The notes under the pieces: model-generated
Seen by the model: the letters and a program-made list of their open reading frames with translations, nothing else
Database searches by the model: none
Told to the model about the DNA's origin: nothing
Position numbers and translations under genes: made by a program
Assembly (NCBI GenBank): GCA_016630955.3
Contig: CM049987.1
Coordinates: forward strand, 2,852,001 to 2,916,000
Reading direction: 5' to 3'
Length of the DNA stretch: 64,000 nt
From: Didymella arachidicola
Taxonomy: Eukaryota > Ascomycota > Dothideomycetes > Pleosporales > Didymellaceae
Part shown: positions 46,001 to 55,918 of the stretch, in pieces
Numbering within the stretch: the stretch's first letter is position 1
How the letters are laid out: each line of letters begins with the position of its first letter

Positions 46001-46542
46001 AGTACTACCGCCAGGAAGAGCGACGAGCCAGACGAGCACGCGAGCACGAGATGTTCGGCACCAGGGACCGCGACGTCCCAGTCGCGCCTCCAGCCTACGA
46101 CCCACCGCCGCCTCCAGCACCCAAGTCAGTCGCCACAATAGAGACGGCGACATTGGAAGTCGAGCGCCAGCGCGAAGCTCCCGACCTCGACGACGCAGAG
46201 CCCATGGACATCGATTCACCAGTGTACAACACCGATGATGCCGCTGCCGTGCTGGGCATCAGCTCTGGCTCCGAGTATCATGACCACCGCGCAAGACGCG
46301 TGTCTATCCTCGACGAGAGACCGAATCGCAATCGCCGCGTGGCTCCTGGCTCAGACAAGGGTGAGAGGCCTATCAGCCGGCGCGTGCAGTCTGAGCGTGC
46401 CCGGGCGAAGGCGTATGGTGATGAGCGGCCGAGAGCAAGGAGAGCCGAAACCGAGAGACGGGGCACGAGGACAGGAGATAAGAAGAAGAGCGGTGAGGGT
46501 GGCCTCAAGGGGCTGTTTGGGGGATTCTTGAAGAAGTCATGA
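37025..46542 (+). CDS. Giant acidic, disordered protein with basic islands and coiled-coil tail
   Basis: Exons 37025-40070 and 40484-46542 give about 3034 residues; the 413-nt intron is long for this window but has a GCTAAC branch site and exact phase. The start MAGPGYTVSYSPWINPYTG is Tyr/Gly-rich. Most of the protein is Ala/Glu/Pro/Ser/Thr/Val/Asp repeats without exact periodicity (involucrin-like), including an uninterrupted Glu run near 1334. Basic islands occur at about 292-395 (KKKVKIMGKGK, QERRGSFLAIS) and in the C-terminal part. A Lys/Arg/Glu coiled coil spans about 2521-2722 (RRAEKERLAAEEAARRQEEE), followed by KRGSFLGGLFGRK (about 2767), His/Ser/Arg-rich stretches and the end GGLKGLFGGFLKKS. 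Fungal proteins of this look are often labelled involucrin-repeat proteins, and some are Woronin-body tethers (Leashin/Lah). That identity is possible, not shown. No enzymatic domain was seen. Confidence 0.75.
40071..40483 (+). other. Unusually long intron of the giant gene
   Basis: 413 nt from donor GTACGC to acceptor GTACAG, with a GCAGCTAACG branch region about 15 nt before the end. It joins ..QESAAP to ..TSSELELCEG in frame. Proline-rich short frames inside could be an extra exon; none keeps a clean acidic reading frame through both borders. Confidence 0.55.
41436..41490 (+). repeat. (GAA)n microsatellite coding for poly-Glu
   Basis: About fifteen GAA units, then GAT/GAA alternation, inside the giant gene. 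A length-variable coding microsatellite is expected. Confidence 0.9.
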
Positions 46543-46962
46543 TTTTGGCATAGTATTGGCGCCGGAAAGTCTTATTTGGGATACATCGGGTGGGTGTTCT
46601 TCATCGAACGGCGTTTGGAGTTTTGATCTGGCAGGATTTTGTATTTTTACAGTATGCTCACGGCCGTTATGATGATGGTCACTTCGGTGACAATAATTCT
46701 TTGTAGAGATGAATAATGCATAGCATTATATTTCGACCACCCTGCCGTTGATTCCTAGACTTCCCGTGAGAAACACAGTTTCGACTCTCATATTTCGTAA
46801 ATGATTACATATACGCAGCACCCCTTACTCGCCTATCGTGCTTGTGTGATCGACGTTAATCATTCACATAAAACTCTCAGGTCCTGCAGCAAAGGACGTC
46901 ACCTAGCCATAGACCGACAAATCCGAAGCGGAAGGGTGCCTACCCAATACTGAAAGCTTCTC
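46543..46962. other. Convergent 3' spacer
   Basis: 420 bp between the stop codons of the giant gene and the methyltransferase-like gene; AT-rich, with no gene-like frame. Confidence 0.5.
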
Positions 46963-47931
46963 TCACTTGGTCAACGTGCCAAAGATGTGCGGAACGACGG
47001 CATGCCAGGGCTCAATGGGCGGCTGCATGATATCAATCTTAGACCACGGGCCAGCTTCGCGGAGCGATTGCTCGGTGTTCCTGCACAATTGGCATCCGCC
47101 AAGTGCATGAGGCCAGAACAAGTTGACAAAGCCTGAGGGTATGCGGTCAGTACCAGTTGAGACAATATCAACAAAGGACCTACGTTGGTAGAGCTGCATC
47201 GGCCAGTAACCCTTGACCGCAACGTGCTCGTAGAGGTACCATCTGCCTCCAGGCTTTAGGTAACTATGCAGCTCCTTGATGTTCTTCTCTGGCTCTGGTA
47301 TGCTGCAAAGGCAGAGCAACGAGACTATGGCATCGACGGTACCCTTCTTCACGACCGTCTCTTTCGCAATGTCTTCAATGCCGACAGGCAGAATCTCGTA
47401 CACGCCCTCAAGCCCTGCTGCGTTGGCGCGCGAGCGAAGTCCAGGGTGCGACTGTGCATTTGGCTCAACTCCATAGACTTTCGTGATTCCTCTACCTTTT
47501 GCCTCCCTTTTTTTAACAGGGCCGTTCTCGCTGATCAGTGGAACGTCTGTTCGGGCGTAAAGATCGACCCAGTACCCTAGGCCAGGGCCAATGTCAAGAA
47601 CGACCCCGCTTATCGGCTCACCAACCACCTCATCGACGACTTGAGCGCCAGTTACCCTTCCCTCGAGCAACGCAGTGATGCGTGGCCCTTTGCCCTCGCG
47701 GATGCGTGGTCCGGCACAAGACCAGAACTTGCTGAACCAGGCGCCTTGGAAGGCATCCCAAGACAGGAGAGACGCAAGGCTGGACGTAGCGTAGAGATGG
47801 GAGATAGTCGAGGGTATGTAAGAGCAAGCGACAAACATGAATTGCCAAGGCTCAAGCAAACCCAGGACAACTTGGGATAAGCTTGGCCTGTCAAGGGCTG
47901 GGGAAGGCTTCGCGTGGGAATTCTGACTCAT
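46963..47931 (-). CDS. METTL7-like SAM-dependent methyltransferase
   Basis: Exons 47184-47931 and 46963-47132 give 305 residues. The 51-nt intron (GTAGGT..CTCAG, with a TACTGACC branch) has no stop and a length divisible by three, so reading through it also stays open. Removing it restores the family block QLYQRFVNLFWPHALGGCQLCRNTE. Motif I is VVLDIGPGLGYW; post-I and later blocks are VYGVEPNAQ, GTVDAIVSLLCLCSIPEPEKNIKELHSYLKPGGRWYLYEHV. An N-terminal hydrophobic stretch (VVLGLLEPWQFMFVACSYI) could be a membrane anchor as in METTL7 proteins (animal METTL7B is a thiol methyltransferase). The substrate here is unknown. The start is the ATG at 47931; codons upstream in frame are not ATG-led. It may belong with the adjacent regulator and monooxygenase. 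Confidence 0.8.
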   Translation of the reverse strand: MSQNSHAKPSPALDRPSLSQVVLGLLEPWQFMFVACSYIPSTISHLYATSSLASLLSWDAFQGAWFSKFWSCAGPRIREGKGPRITALLEGRVTGAQVVDEVVGEPISGVVLDIGPGLGYWVDLYARTDVPLISENGPVKKREAKGRGITKVYGVEPNAQSHPGLRSRANAAGLEGVYEILPVGIEDIAKETVVKKGTVDAIVSLLCLCSIPEPEKNIKELHSYLKPGGRWYLYEHVAVKGYWPMQLYQRRSFVDIVSTGTDRIPSGFVNLFWPHALGGCQLCRNTEQSLREAGPWSKIDIMQPPIEPWHAVVPHIFGTLTK

Positions 47932-48111
47932 GCCGGCTGAAGTGAAGGACGAGCTGGGAACGATTGTGCAAGTCGAAAACAGATATGGTAGCTCGCGGCA
48001 TCTAGCTTCATAAGGGTAGATCGTTTTGCTGCTGTAATCGCATTGCCCCACCCCGCCTCGGCGTCTAGAAGTCTTTGAATGCCGAGCCGCTGATACTTTA
48101 GCCGCTCGGCT

Positions 48112-50294
48112 TCAGATATCGACAAAGGCGACCTGGTATACCATCTTGAGTTCTTCATACATAGGACCAACATGGGCAAATTCAGTCCCATACTTCTGCA
48201 GCATGTGCAAACTATCCCTCACGCCATGCCTGAGTTCCTCAATGAGACGCTCCGCTTCTTGGAAGGTCATGTCAGATTCCAACATGGAACTGTTCCAAGA
48301 TCGATCAGCCACCAGCGTATATTTGACCTTGTACAACGTCATAACTAAGACGTAGCATGCTTGCATAGCACTGCAGGCCATCAGCGGCATTGTGATCGGT
48401 GTCGCGGTTCTAATCGCTCTTTTCTCGGACTCGCTCGCACCATGCAAGCCGGGTAATTGCAAATGTCGGTCCTCGAGGACTTGTGTCAGATGACGGAACA
48501 TGCGCAAAACAACGAATGTGGACTTTAGGCAGATATCAGCTGAGTCTTGAGCGCTGAAAGCACCAGTAGCGTCAGCAGCTAGCCACCCGTCAACCTTGGG
48601 GCTGTCCGCCATCGACTCTGGTGAAGGCAGCTCATGGCAGTTGGTGGTAGGGATCGGAAAGTGTTTTGATTCTTGTAGAGCAGCCATGTCGCAGTGCTTA
48701 TTCACGAATGCTGGGACATCAGCAAACGCTGACTGGCGATGTAGCTTGATTCGGGCACTGTAATCGTTAGATATCTCAACCTCAGATGAGCCTATGTAGC
48801 AGTTTCAATCACCTGTGGACAACAATACGACTGATAGCCCACCAGCTGTGACCAGCGAGAGCTTCAGGATCAGTGGGCTCACGGCCCAGAAGTGGCCGAT
48901 CGAGATCGTGTATACATTGTGAGACAGTCGCGTCCAGTGACTCAAGTTCCTTTGGCGAAGGAGGTGATGCTTGCAAAGTGAGCAGGACGTCTTGCGCGAC
49001 TAAGATGGCTTTCCAAGGCTGTACGGGTTAGCACTACTCGCAAACCTGGCAAACAACACTAACTTCTGGAGTGACGCCAAGGTTAGGCGGAGGTGTCTTG
49101 AAACGAGGGTCACTGATCGTCACCAGCGGCGGCTGCGGATGCGTTAGCACTTGAGAGAATGGATAGAACGGCGAGCTTCCTACCAGATGATGGATGATCG
49201 ACAATTTGTTTGCAAAGAAGAGCTGAATTACAATGTCAGCACGCAATGCGCAAAGAACAGTTCGACCAACTTACTATCATGGACCAAGCCCTCCTTTTGC
49301 ATTCAGGATCTGTCGTATCTTCAATGTCGATGTCATGTAAACCAAGGTCCATGGCCCTGGTAATCACAGAGGCCATTCGTGTGCGTGCCCTCGTCATGCT
49401 TCCACGGTAGTTGTACTCGTACACGGCAATTAGAAAACTCGCAATTGTACCTTCAAGATATACAGGCACGTTTTCGTGGAATCTGCGCCGCGCCAGTGAT
49501 CCAGATGCGTCCATATCCCGATCAATGGCTCGCACCGCAAGCTCTGAATAATGCTCCGCACAATCATGCCTGGCTGCATGGGTGTGTTCGGCTCTCTTTG
49601 GCACAAGAGCTAAAAGAGTGGCAACAGCATGGACAAGAGGGGACTCTGAATGAGCAATGTCTGGCTCATGCGCTGCCGAGTCGTGCTCCGTATTCTGAGC
49701 AGGTGGTGGAGGCAGGACCGGGTAGCAAGGGTGGATCAGCAGGTAGTACGAATTCAGACTGTAGAATATCAGCACACCGAGGAAGCCAACGTGAGTGCGC
49801 GGACACATACAGTGCTTTGCTGCTGCTGTAAAGTCTGAGGTTTGCCTGCTCATCCGTGTGGCGCTGATCTTCTGACGCTTGCGGATCAGAGAAGATCCTT
49901 GGCCTTTCGTTTCGGCGATTGCTGCCCAGACCCTCTACACTTGTAGGCGATTCAGAAAAAGTATGTGTCGTTGGCGGTGTCACGGGTGCTCGCACCACCT
50001 TCCCTCGACGACTGGGAAGGAATTCGCACACTTTGCCATTGACGCTGCACTGTAGAGTGCGTAAGTGGAACCATATTTGTATTAAAGAACCTGATGTCAA
50101 GAGTTGAGGGCTGGGAAGTGCACTTACACGATTGCATGGCTTTTGTCCATTGCAGCGGGCCTTCGAGGCGCGGCTGACAATCGTTAGTATGGTACTGTAC
50201 CGCTAGTTTCCGACATCGTGCACACGTGGAAAGCGTACCATGATAAGCAAGCTGCCTTGACAGGTGGAACTTCAAGTCTTCGGCGGGGCTGCAT
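48112..50294 (-). CDS. Zn2Cys6 fungal transcription factor with fungal-specific middle homology region
   Basis: Eight exons: 50239-50294, 50128-50173, 49811-50049, 49275-49758, 49184-49222, 49064-49132, 48813-49018 and 48112-48757; 594 residues, phase-consistent throughout. The binuclear zinc cluster is spread over the first three exons: Cys16, 19, 26, 32, 35 and 42 with spacing CX2CX6CX5CX2CX6C (ACLSCRASKARCNGQKPCNR/CSVNGKVC). The middle homology region follows: YLLIHPCYPVLPPP, ENVPVYLEGTIASFLIAVYEYNYRGS, TRMASVITRAMDLGLHD, KRRAWSMI, WWAISRIVVHSARIKLHRQSAF. Nothing is unusual in the cluster. It likely binds a CGG-type site as a dimer. Neighbouring genes (methyltransferase, monooxygenase on the same strand) are candidate targets by position only. 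Confidence 0.9.
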
Positions 50295-50702
50295 CTTTGC
50301 GGTGCTGAAGTTGCGGTGACGCTCGAAGGTGTTTGTTAAACGCCGTGACGAATGCCGTGACAAAAGCACGTAAGCCGGTCAATCACCGGAGGAAGAGGAA
50401 GGGCGAGATCGGCGCAGCACGTCACTAGCGTAATTTATTATTGGTCCGCGCTCGCACACGCTCATTGGCTTTCACGTCTGAGAAGCTAGATCGATCACCC
50501 AGATTTGAGCATTTTCGGAGGACTTCATTGGCAATATGAACAACCCTTACGGATTAAATGGTGGCTCAGTACTGGGTGTCAAGGTGACTGAAAGAGCAGG
50601 ATTTACTCGAAGGATGCGACAGATCGAGGTCCGCCAATTGAGCAACTAGGAATGCTTCTTGCGAATCGCTCCCATCTAGCTCGCCCAATGGACGTAGTTG
50701 CA
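50295..50702. other. Upstream region of the Zn2Cys6 gene
   Basis: 408 bp between the regulator start codon and the stop of the minus-strand F-box-like gene. No TATA box or obvious dyad was picked out. The frame of the regulator stays open upstream of 50294 but has no ATG. Confidence 0.4.
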
Positions 50703-51461
50703 TCAAGCCCCGAGAGTGTCTGCGTCTAGATCCATTCGTCCCAGGCATTGCAGCACTCCTTTAGATGACTCCACCACAATTTTGAGACTGTACAAAAGCG
50801 GAAGGCCTTGTTGCCTGAGCCACGACGGATGTTGGAAGATGCTAGTGAACGGAGTTGTCTGGTCAGGGGAAGGTATTGTGTGTCCGCGGCGCAGCTTGAA
50901 CACGATTCCTGGTATGAAACTATAGCGAAAGAGGAATCTCTCGATGACCTGTCGAAATGGAGTCGAACATGATGAATCTACGATCCTTTGCAAAACATCG
51001 CTAGCTTGTTGTAGAGATCTATTGGTGCAATTGCCACGAACCAGTGCGAATTGCAACTTCTTCGGCTTGAGATTGGCGATAGAACTCAAGTCGATGGTCG
51101 CAACCAGTGGTACATCAGTCCTGATCCGACCCAGAGGGGCTGAAGCTCGACTAAGTCCCGTCGTGCTGTTCGGCGTAGTAGTTTCAGGAGAACGCAAGCC
51201 TGAATAGAAAACAGCCAGGTATCGCTCAACATCACCTGGCTGAATGGTTACTGAGGTCTTGGCCAGGTACAAGGGTGAGAACTCGAGGAACAGAAACTGA
51301 CATACGTATCGAAGGTTTCCAAAGCGTGATTGTGAAGCAGGATTCACAGCGCCTTCTTCTGCACAGAAGTCGTAAATGCGGCTGCGGAGGTCTCCCGGTA
51401 GTGACAAGAAACGAGAGACCTGACCCTGGCTATTGAACAACGAGTTAGGTCCAGTGTCCAT
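50703..51461 (-). CDS. F-box-like/2EXR-like protein A
   Basis: Open frame of 252 residues starting MDTGPNSLFN; codons further upstream in frame lack an ATG. Near the N-terminus FLSLPGDLRSRIYDFC fits the fungal F-box-like motif (LPxELRxxIYxx), followed by LRYVCQFLFLEFSPLYLAKTSV, the usual second block of these proteins (L..VCr....E..PLY). The remainder has hydrophobic strands and helices (VPLVATIDLSSI; QLAFRYSFIPG-like parts) with no other domain. Such proteins are numerous in filamentous fungi and mostly of unknown function; a role as an SCF substrate adaptor is not certain, since many lack Skp1 contact residues. It is transcribed away from a related gene at 51633; the two starts are 171 bp apart. 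Confidence 0.6.
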   Translation of the reverse strand: MDTGPNSLFNSQGQVSRFLSLPGDLRSRIYDFCAEEGAVNPASQSRFGNLRYVCQFLFLEFSPLYLAKTSVTIQPGDVERYLAVFYSGLRSPETTTPNSTTGLSRASAPLGRIRTDVPLVATIDLSSIANLKPKKLQFALVRGNCTNRSLQQASDVLQRIVDSSCSTPFRQVIERFLFRYSFIPGIVFKLRRGHTIPSPDQTTPFTSIFQHPSWLRQQGLPLLYSLKIVVESSKGVLQCLGRMDLDADTLGA

Positions 51462-51632
51462 TGTGCAGCTGCTTTGGATGACAGGTCTGAGTGGTGTGTG
51501 GTTGCCTGAGCCTGCCACGGCAATAGGCTGCCGGAAATACAGCAATGCGAGCCCCACTCTCGTCCCCGCATCAGGCGACCATCTGATTGACCCTCAGGGA
51601 TGCCCATTTTGCTGCATGCACTGAAGTAAACA

Positions 51633-52540
51633 ATGCTGAACATGATTTCTACATCGAAGACTGGGTTCCTGGATCTACCTGCAGGTGCGACGCAATCGGA
51701 CGTCATCATTGGCTTCAACACGCTCACATCTCAATAGAGATCCGTAACGCAATATATGCACACCTTATCGAAGATGTAGACACCAATGTCGGTCCCAAGA
51801 CGATTCGTCTCAGGCCTCGTTCCGAGTTTTCGAGCTATTGGAGAAGGAAAAACAGTCACCGCGGAGAAGTTTACGCGCTGAACCAAGTCTGTCGAACAAC
51901 ACGGCATGAATTCGGACCTCTATACGTGTCAGAGATCGCGCACCGCATACGCGTCGATGAGCAACTATTGCCGCGATTTCTACACGACTTCTTTTTGAGC
52001 GAGAATGCTGGGACTGTCTTCGCGTTGAAGCCAAGAAAGATCGAGATTGAGCTCGCCTACCCGCTCGGCGTCTCTCCACCCCGCATCGATGTCTTGCCTC
52101 TGTTGAGCCTCAGTCTGGGGAACGAAGACCTGCAATGTACATTTCTCAATAAGTTTGGCCCAATGCCGGAAGTCGATATGCTGTTCCACGATCACGCTGT
52201 CGCTTGGGGCGACGCGATCCTTGACGATCTGCTGGAAATCCGACTTTACACGCCAGCCGGGACCACAACTTGCATTGACCTGATATTCCACGAGAATATA
52301 AAGCGAGCGTTCATTAAAGACGTCAAAACGAAGAAAACACTTGCCCCGAGCAGCATGCAGGCGTATCTTCAGGCCCTTGGAGGTTCGGACGTGGGTACCT
52401 GGGATACAAGAGTGGGCGTGTGGAATACGCAGGCAAGGGTAGATTTCATCGTTTCTAAACGTGCGCCAGGTCCTCTGAAGCGGGATTTGGGGACAAAACC
52501 AAGGGCGTTCGTAACGCAGTACCGTCTGGTGGAAGACTAG
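51633..52540 (+). CDS. F-box-like/2EXR-like protein B
   Basis: Exon 1 is 51633-51684 and exon 2 is 51738-52540, with a 53-nt intron; the protein is 284 residues. The splice joins MLNMISTSKTGFLDLPA to EIRNAIYAHLIED, giving the motif FLDLPAEIRNAIYAHL; unspliced reading misses it. The second block is ALNQVCRTTRHEFGPLYVSEIA, close in layout to the divergent neighbour (RYVCQFLFLEFSPLYL). The C-terminal part holds beta-like strands (LLEIRLYTPAGTTTCIDLIF) and a basic end. Both genes look like a diverged pair from an old inverted duplication, but their C-terminal parts have drifted. Function unknown. Confidence 0.7.
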
Positions 52541-52689
52541 ACGCTCGGCACTGTCGTATTAGAATTGTCCAACTGAGTGGTTACACCAAGAAGAACCTCC
52601 AGCCCAAAGTATTCACCATCAGCTTTTATCTCCTTTGAGTCGAACACACCCATGAAAGCTTCCACGACGAGCTCTGAGTCACCTGATGC

Positions 52690-54442
52690 TCATGTGTTCT
52701 TCTTTGTTGCACCCCTCTGCAGCTCCAGCAACTCGGCATACGCATCGATCAACGCCTGCCTTGCACCCTCCCATGGCTTCCTCTTCCCCATATCGAAGAC
52801 CCTGTAGCTAAATGCACAAATCGGCAGATTAGAAATCGCACGATACAGCTCTCTATCTTTCCACCACAGTCCCCAAGCCTTACGTCCCCAGCCCACATAC
52901 TCGTATAGTCCCGCGCCCGCTGCCTCGTGCAGGAAATAGCTCCACTCTCCATTGTCCACTTCCTGGTAGCCATTGCCGTTCGGCCCAGCCTTGGCGATGC
53001 GCTTCCGGATCCAGGATTGGTGCGACGAGATCCACGACTCCATGCTCGATTTAGGCGGGAGCGGAGAGCGCTTCGCCCAAATCTGTGGGATGGCCATGGC
53101 AGCGAGAACTCGTCCTGGGATCTGGGGACCGAGGAGGTGCGTGAGGGATATGTGTGCGAAGGAGTCGGAGTGGGACGGCGGGAAGATATTCATATACAGA
53201 TTTGGCAGTTCTGGACTGCCATTCTGTGGTGGGGTGAACTCGGTAGCTTCGCGGAGAATGTCTATGTCGTCGGTGTAGCCGATGCAGAGGATGATGGCGT
53301 CGATATTTTCGGCTACGGAGCCGTCGTCTAACTCGACCGACTTTGAGCCAGTGATTCTCTTGATTCCAGGGACGGAGCGTATTCTGCCGGACTTAATATT
53401 GGGGACAAGGTCCTGGCTGCAGACCACTACGTGCTGTCCGTCACCCAGACTTGGCGATTGGGCGAGTCCCCAGTCAAGGTTGTTTTCGCCCCATGAGTTC
53501 TTGAAGTTCTGGGCAATAGCGCTGTCCATCGTCCAGCCATATACAGAGGGACAATACTTCTGAAGAAACCATGTGATGGGCAACAGAGAGGTTGTGAGCA
53601 TGACATCCGTGGGCACGCCAGTCTTTGGGTCGGTGGGATTGAGGATCTTCGCACCACGGCGGTGGGAGAACCATACGGTATTGGCACCGTGCTTGACGAG
53701 AGCATTTGCAGTGTCAGCAGCGGTGTTTCCGATGCCGAGGACAATGACATTCTGGTCTTCGAAAGTGGAGAGATCACGAGCTTGAGTGGAGTGCAGGATC
53801 TTGCCTTTGAAAGCTTCCTGCCCGAGCAGGGTAAGACTCTTGGGCTTGACGAACCCTCCCGTTGCCCACACGATCTTGTCGAACGAAACTGGAGATGAAG
53901 GTGCGTCAGAAAAGCTTAATTGCCACTTGCTGTTGGTCTGATCTCTAGTAAACTGTGTGATGGTCTTTCCGAACTCGATATTGCGGTACAGATCGAAGTG
54001 TTGGGCGTAAGACTGGAAGTATGCTCCAAGTTCGGGGGCGGATACGTTCCAAGGGAAGTCTGATGATACTTAAGATCGGCATTGTGCAGCAGTTCGAGAG
54101 TCAGCTACCGACCTCTTGGAAACGGATAGTCGCCCAACGTGGTCTACATGCAGATCATCAGCAATGACTGGGTCGCGCGTACGGGCAGCACAGACCGAGT
54201 ACTTGTTGTTGCATAACTTCGTTTCTCTCAGCGCGGTGGTAGATGCTGCGTCCTCACTCCAGCACCATGCACCTCCCACATTGTCCTTCTTTTCGAAGAC
54301 TGTCACATCGAAGCCAAGGTCTCTGAGCTCTTTCAACGCGACCATGCCAGCCGGACCTAACTTAGCGTTAGTTCATATTTTCGTCTGCAACACATGTCTT
54401 ACCAGCCCCAACGATTGCAATTTTCGTTCCACTGTGATCCAT
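52690..54442 (-). CDS. Flavin-containing monooxygenase
   Basis: Exons 54403-54442, 54196-54356, 54113-54143 (31 nt) and 52690-54059 give 533 residues. The first junction rebuilds the FAD Rossmann motif IAIVGAGPAGMVALKELRDLGF (Gly loop split by an intron). Exon 3 gives TTLGDYPFPR and joins DFPWNVSAPELGAYFQSYAQHF, the standard FMO segment. A second Rossmann fold for NADPH is VIVLGIGNTAADTANAL. The FMO-identifying motif is FKGKILHSTQARD, followed by the ATG-type segment DKIVWATGGFVKPK just before it. It oxygenates N or S or performs a Baeyer-Villiger-like step; substrate unknown. The third intron donor (GTCTGT) is weak, and the 31-nt exon should be checked. No signal peptide. The neighbouring regulator and methyltransferase lie on the same strand. 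Confidence 0.85.
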
Positions 54443-54962
54443 ATTGCAGTGAAGATGTGCGATTTCAAAGAAGACTGAAGCAGACGGACACTGCGACATA
54501 AAGGTAGTAGGGTCTTATAAGGCCCACGTCAGCCATCAACCAGCGTAGATGATAGGGTAACTGGTGTCTTCCCGCGAGACTTGACGATCCTGCCTGAGAT
54601 ACTTGTGATTCTGATTGGCCTCTTAGTCATTGCGGCCGGGAGCAAGTGGGCTTCGCAAATAGTAGCTGCTGACGTGAGATTATCCGAACGAAACAGACCT
54701 AGCATAGCTTGGAGCTAAGCTCGACATCTGTAGAACTTTGTAAAGTGTATGGTACGGCAAGGTGTAAAATTCAACGTTAGTAGGTAATGGACAAAACACA
54801 GCCCTCGGTTTCCTTGCTTGGTAGAAGCGTTCTGGACAAACTGCAATCGCAGCGGACGATGAAATCGTAATTGGGTATATCTAAGACAACGAGAGACATG
54901 AAGGCATCGTAACTCATAAAATTGGCATCGAGCCGAGTTCACACACATACGTCCACCATCGC
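54443..54962. other. Intergenic spacer
   Basis: 520 bp upstream of the monooxygenase and downstream of the GPI-type gene. No gene-like frame; nothing else seen. Confidence 0.45.
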
Positions 54963-55557
54963 CTATAGGACGATAGCGACAGCTCCTACAACGGCAGCGA
55001 TGGCACCATGCGCATACAACCCCAGGCCAGTTGCCTGAGGTGCTGCGCCCTGGCTAGCAGTCGCTCTTGCGGCCTTGGGCACGACGCTTGTCCAGATTTT
55101 GTCCTCTTCGTTACGGACACTCTCGAAGACTTTGAGAGCATCTGCCGGCATGGCGGTGTACCTATTGGAGTATTAGCAGTGTTCTGACACGAGTCATGTT
55201 TCAGCTTCACTCACCAGGCAGGCAGTGTGGTAAAACGAGTGGCTGTCCCTGTGGCAGTAGCGACTTCTGGGATGCCATCACGTGTTCGTGCATATGTGTA
55301 GAACGCGCCGACCGCACTCTTCCAGTCTGACTGGGTCGACACTACTGCCTCATAACTTTCAATGGCTTTCGACATGGCACCGGCAATGGAAGTTGACTGA
55401 GTACATTAGCATTCCTTTCTTGAGCATGCTTTCGGGGCAATCCGCATACCTCTGCGTCGTCTGTGTAATACCATGTCTGCTGTCCGGTCTTGATGTCGAA
55501 GCCAGCAAGGGCCGAGCCGGCCATGGCGACGACTGCGAGAATCGATTTGGCAAGCAT
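54963..55557 (-). CDS. Small predicted GPI-anchored secreted protein
   Basis: Exons 55450-55557, 55215-55396 and 54963-55161 give 162 residues. The signal peptide is MLAKSILAVVAMAGSALAGF. The mature part is mixed alpha-helical (SIAGAMSKAIESYEAVVSTQSDWKSA, then YTAMPADALKVFESVRNEEDKIW) and has no Cys apart from none seen in the spliced form. The C-terminus ARATASQGAAPQATG is followed by a hydrophobic tail, LYAHGAIAAVVGAVAIVL, ending the protein directly: the layout of a GPI-attachment signal. Similar small Ala/Thr-rich GPI-type proteins are common in fungal cell walls. I do not recognise the family. All junctions are phase-consistent (0 then 2). Confidence 0.7.
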
Positions 55558-55918
55558 GATGACGTGGTGTAGAATCGACTTCGAGGTAGTTGCCCGTGAT
55601 TTGGTGTTGTAGTGGATTGTTGCAAGGCGAGGTAAGGAAGTCAGATTTTGAAGATCTTCCGAAGGCCGAGTTGCACAATAAGTACCGCATTGGCGACAGT
55701 CTTTTCAACGCAGACCACGTTTCCAAGGCTCGCTTCGCTGTGGTTGCCTGTCAGGCCTGCAGTATAATATTGGGCAAAGTAACGCCATAGGGCTAGGGCA
55801 GATGTTTTGAGATCCGTTTCCGAAGCTTAGCGCGCAGTGAAGCTCTCCAGCCACTCCCATCCCGCTGACCGGTGACCCACATATTGGTACCTACATAGCA
55901 TTTTCCAGCCCACCGATT
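55558..55918. other. Intergenic spacer
   Basis: 361 bp between the GPI-type gene and the end of the broken peptidase gene. No gene-like frame and no clear promoter motif. Confidence 0.4.

Noticed and set aside
50295..50369. Longer N-terminus for the Zn2Cys6 regulator
   Set aside because: The upstream open frame begins with GTG, not ATG. The ATG at 50294 is the only one in phase before the zinc cluster.
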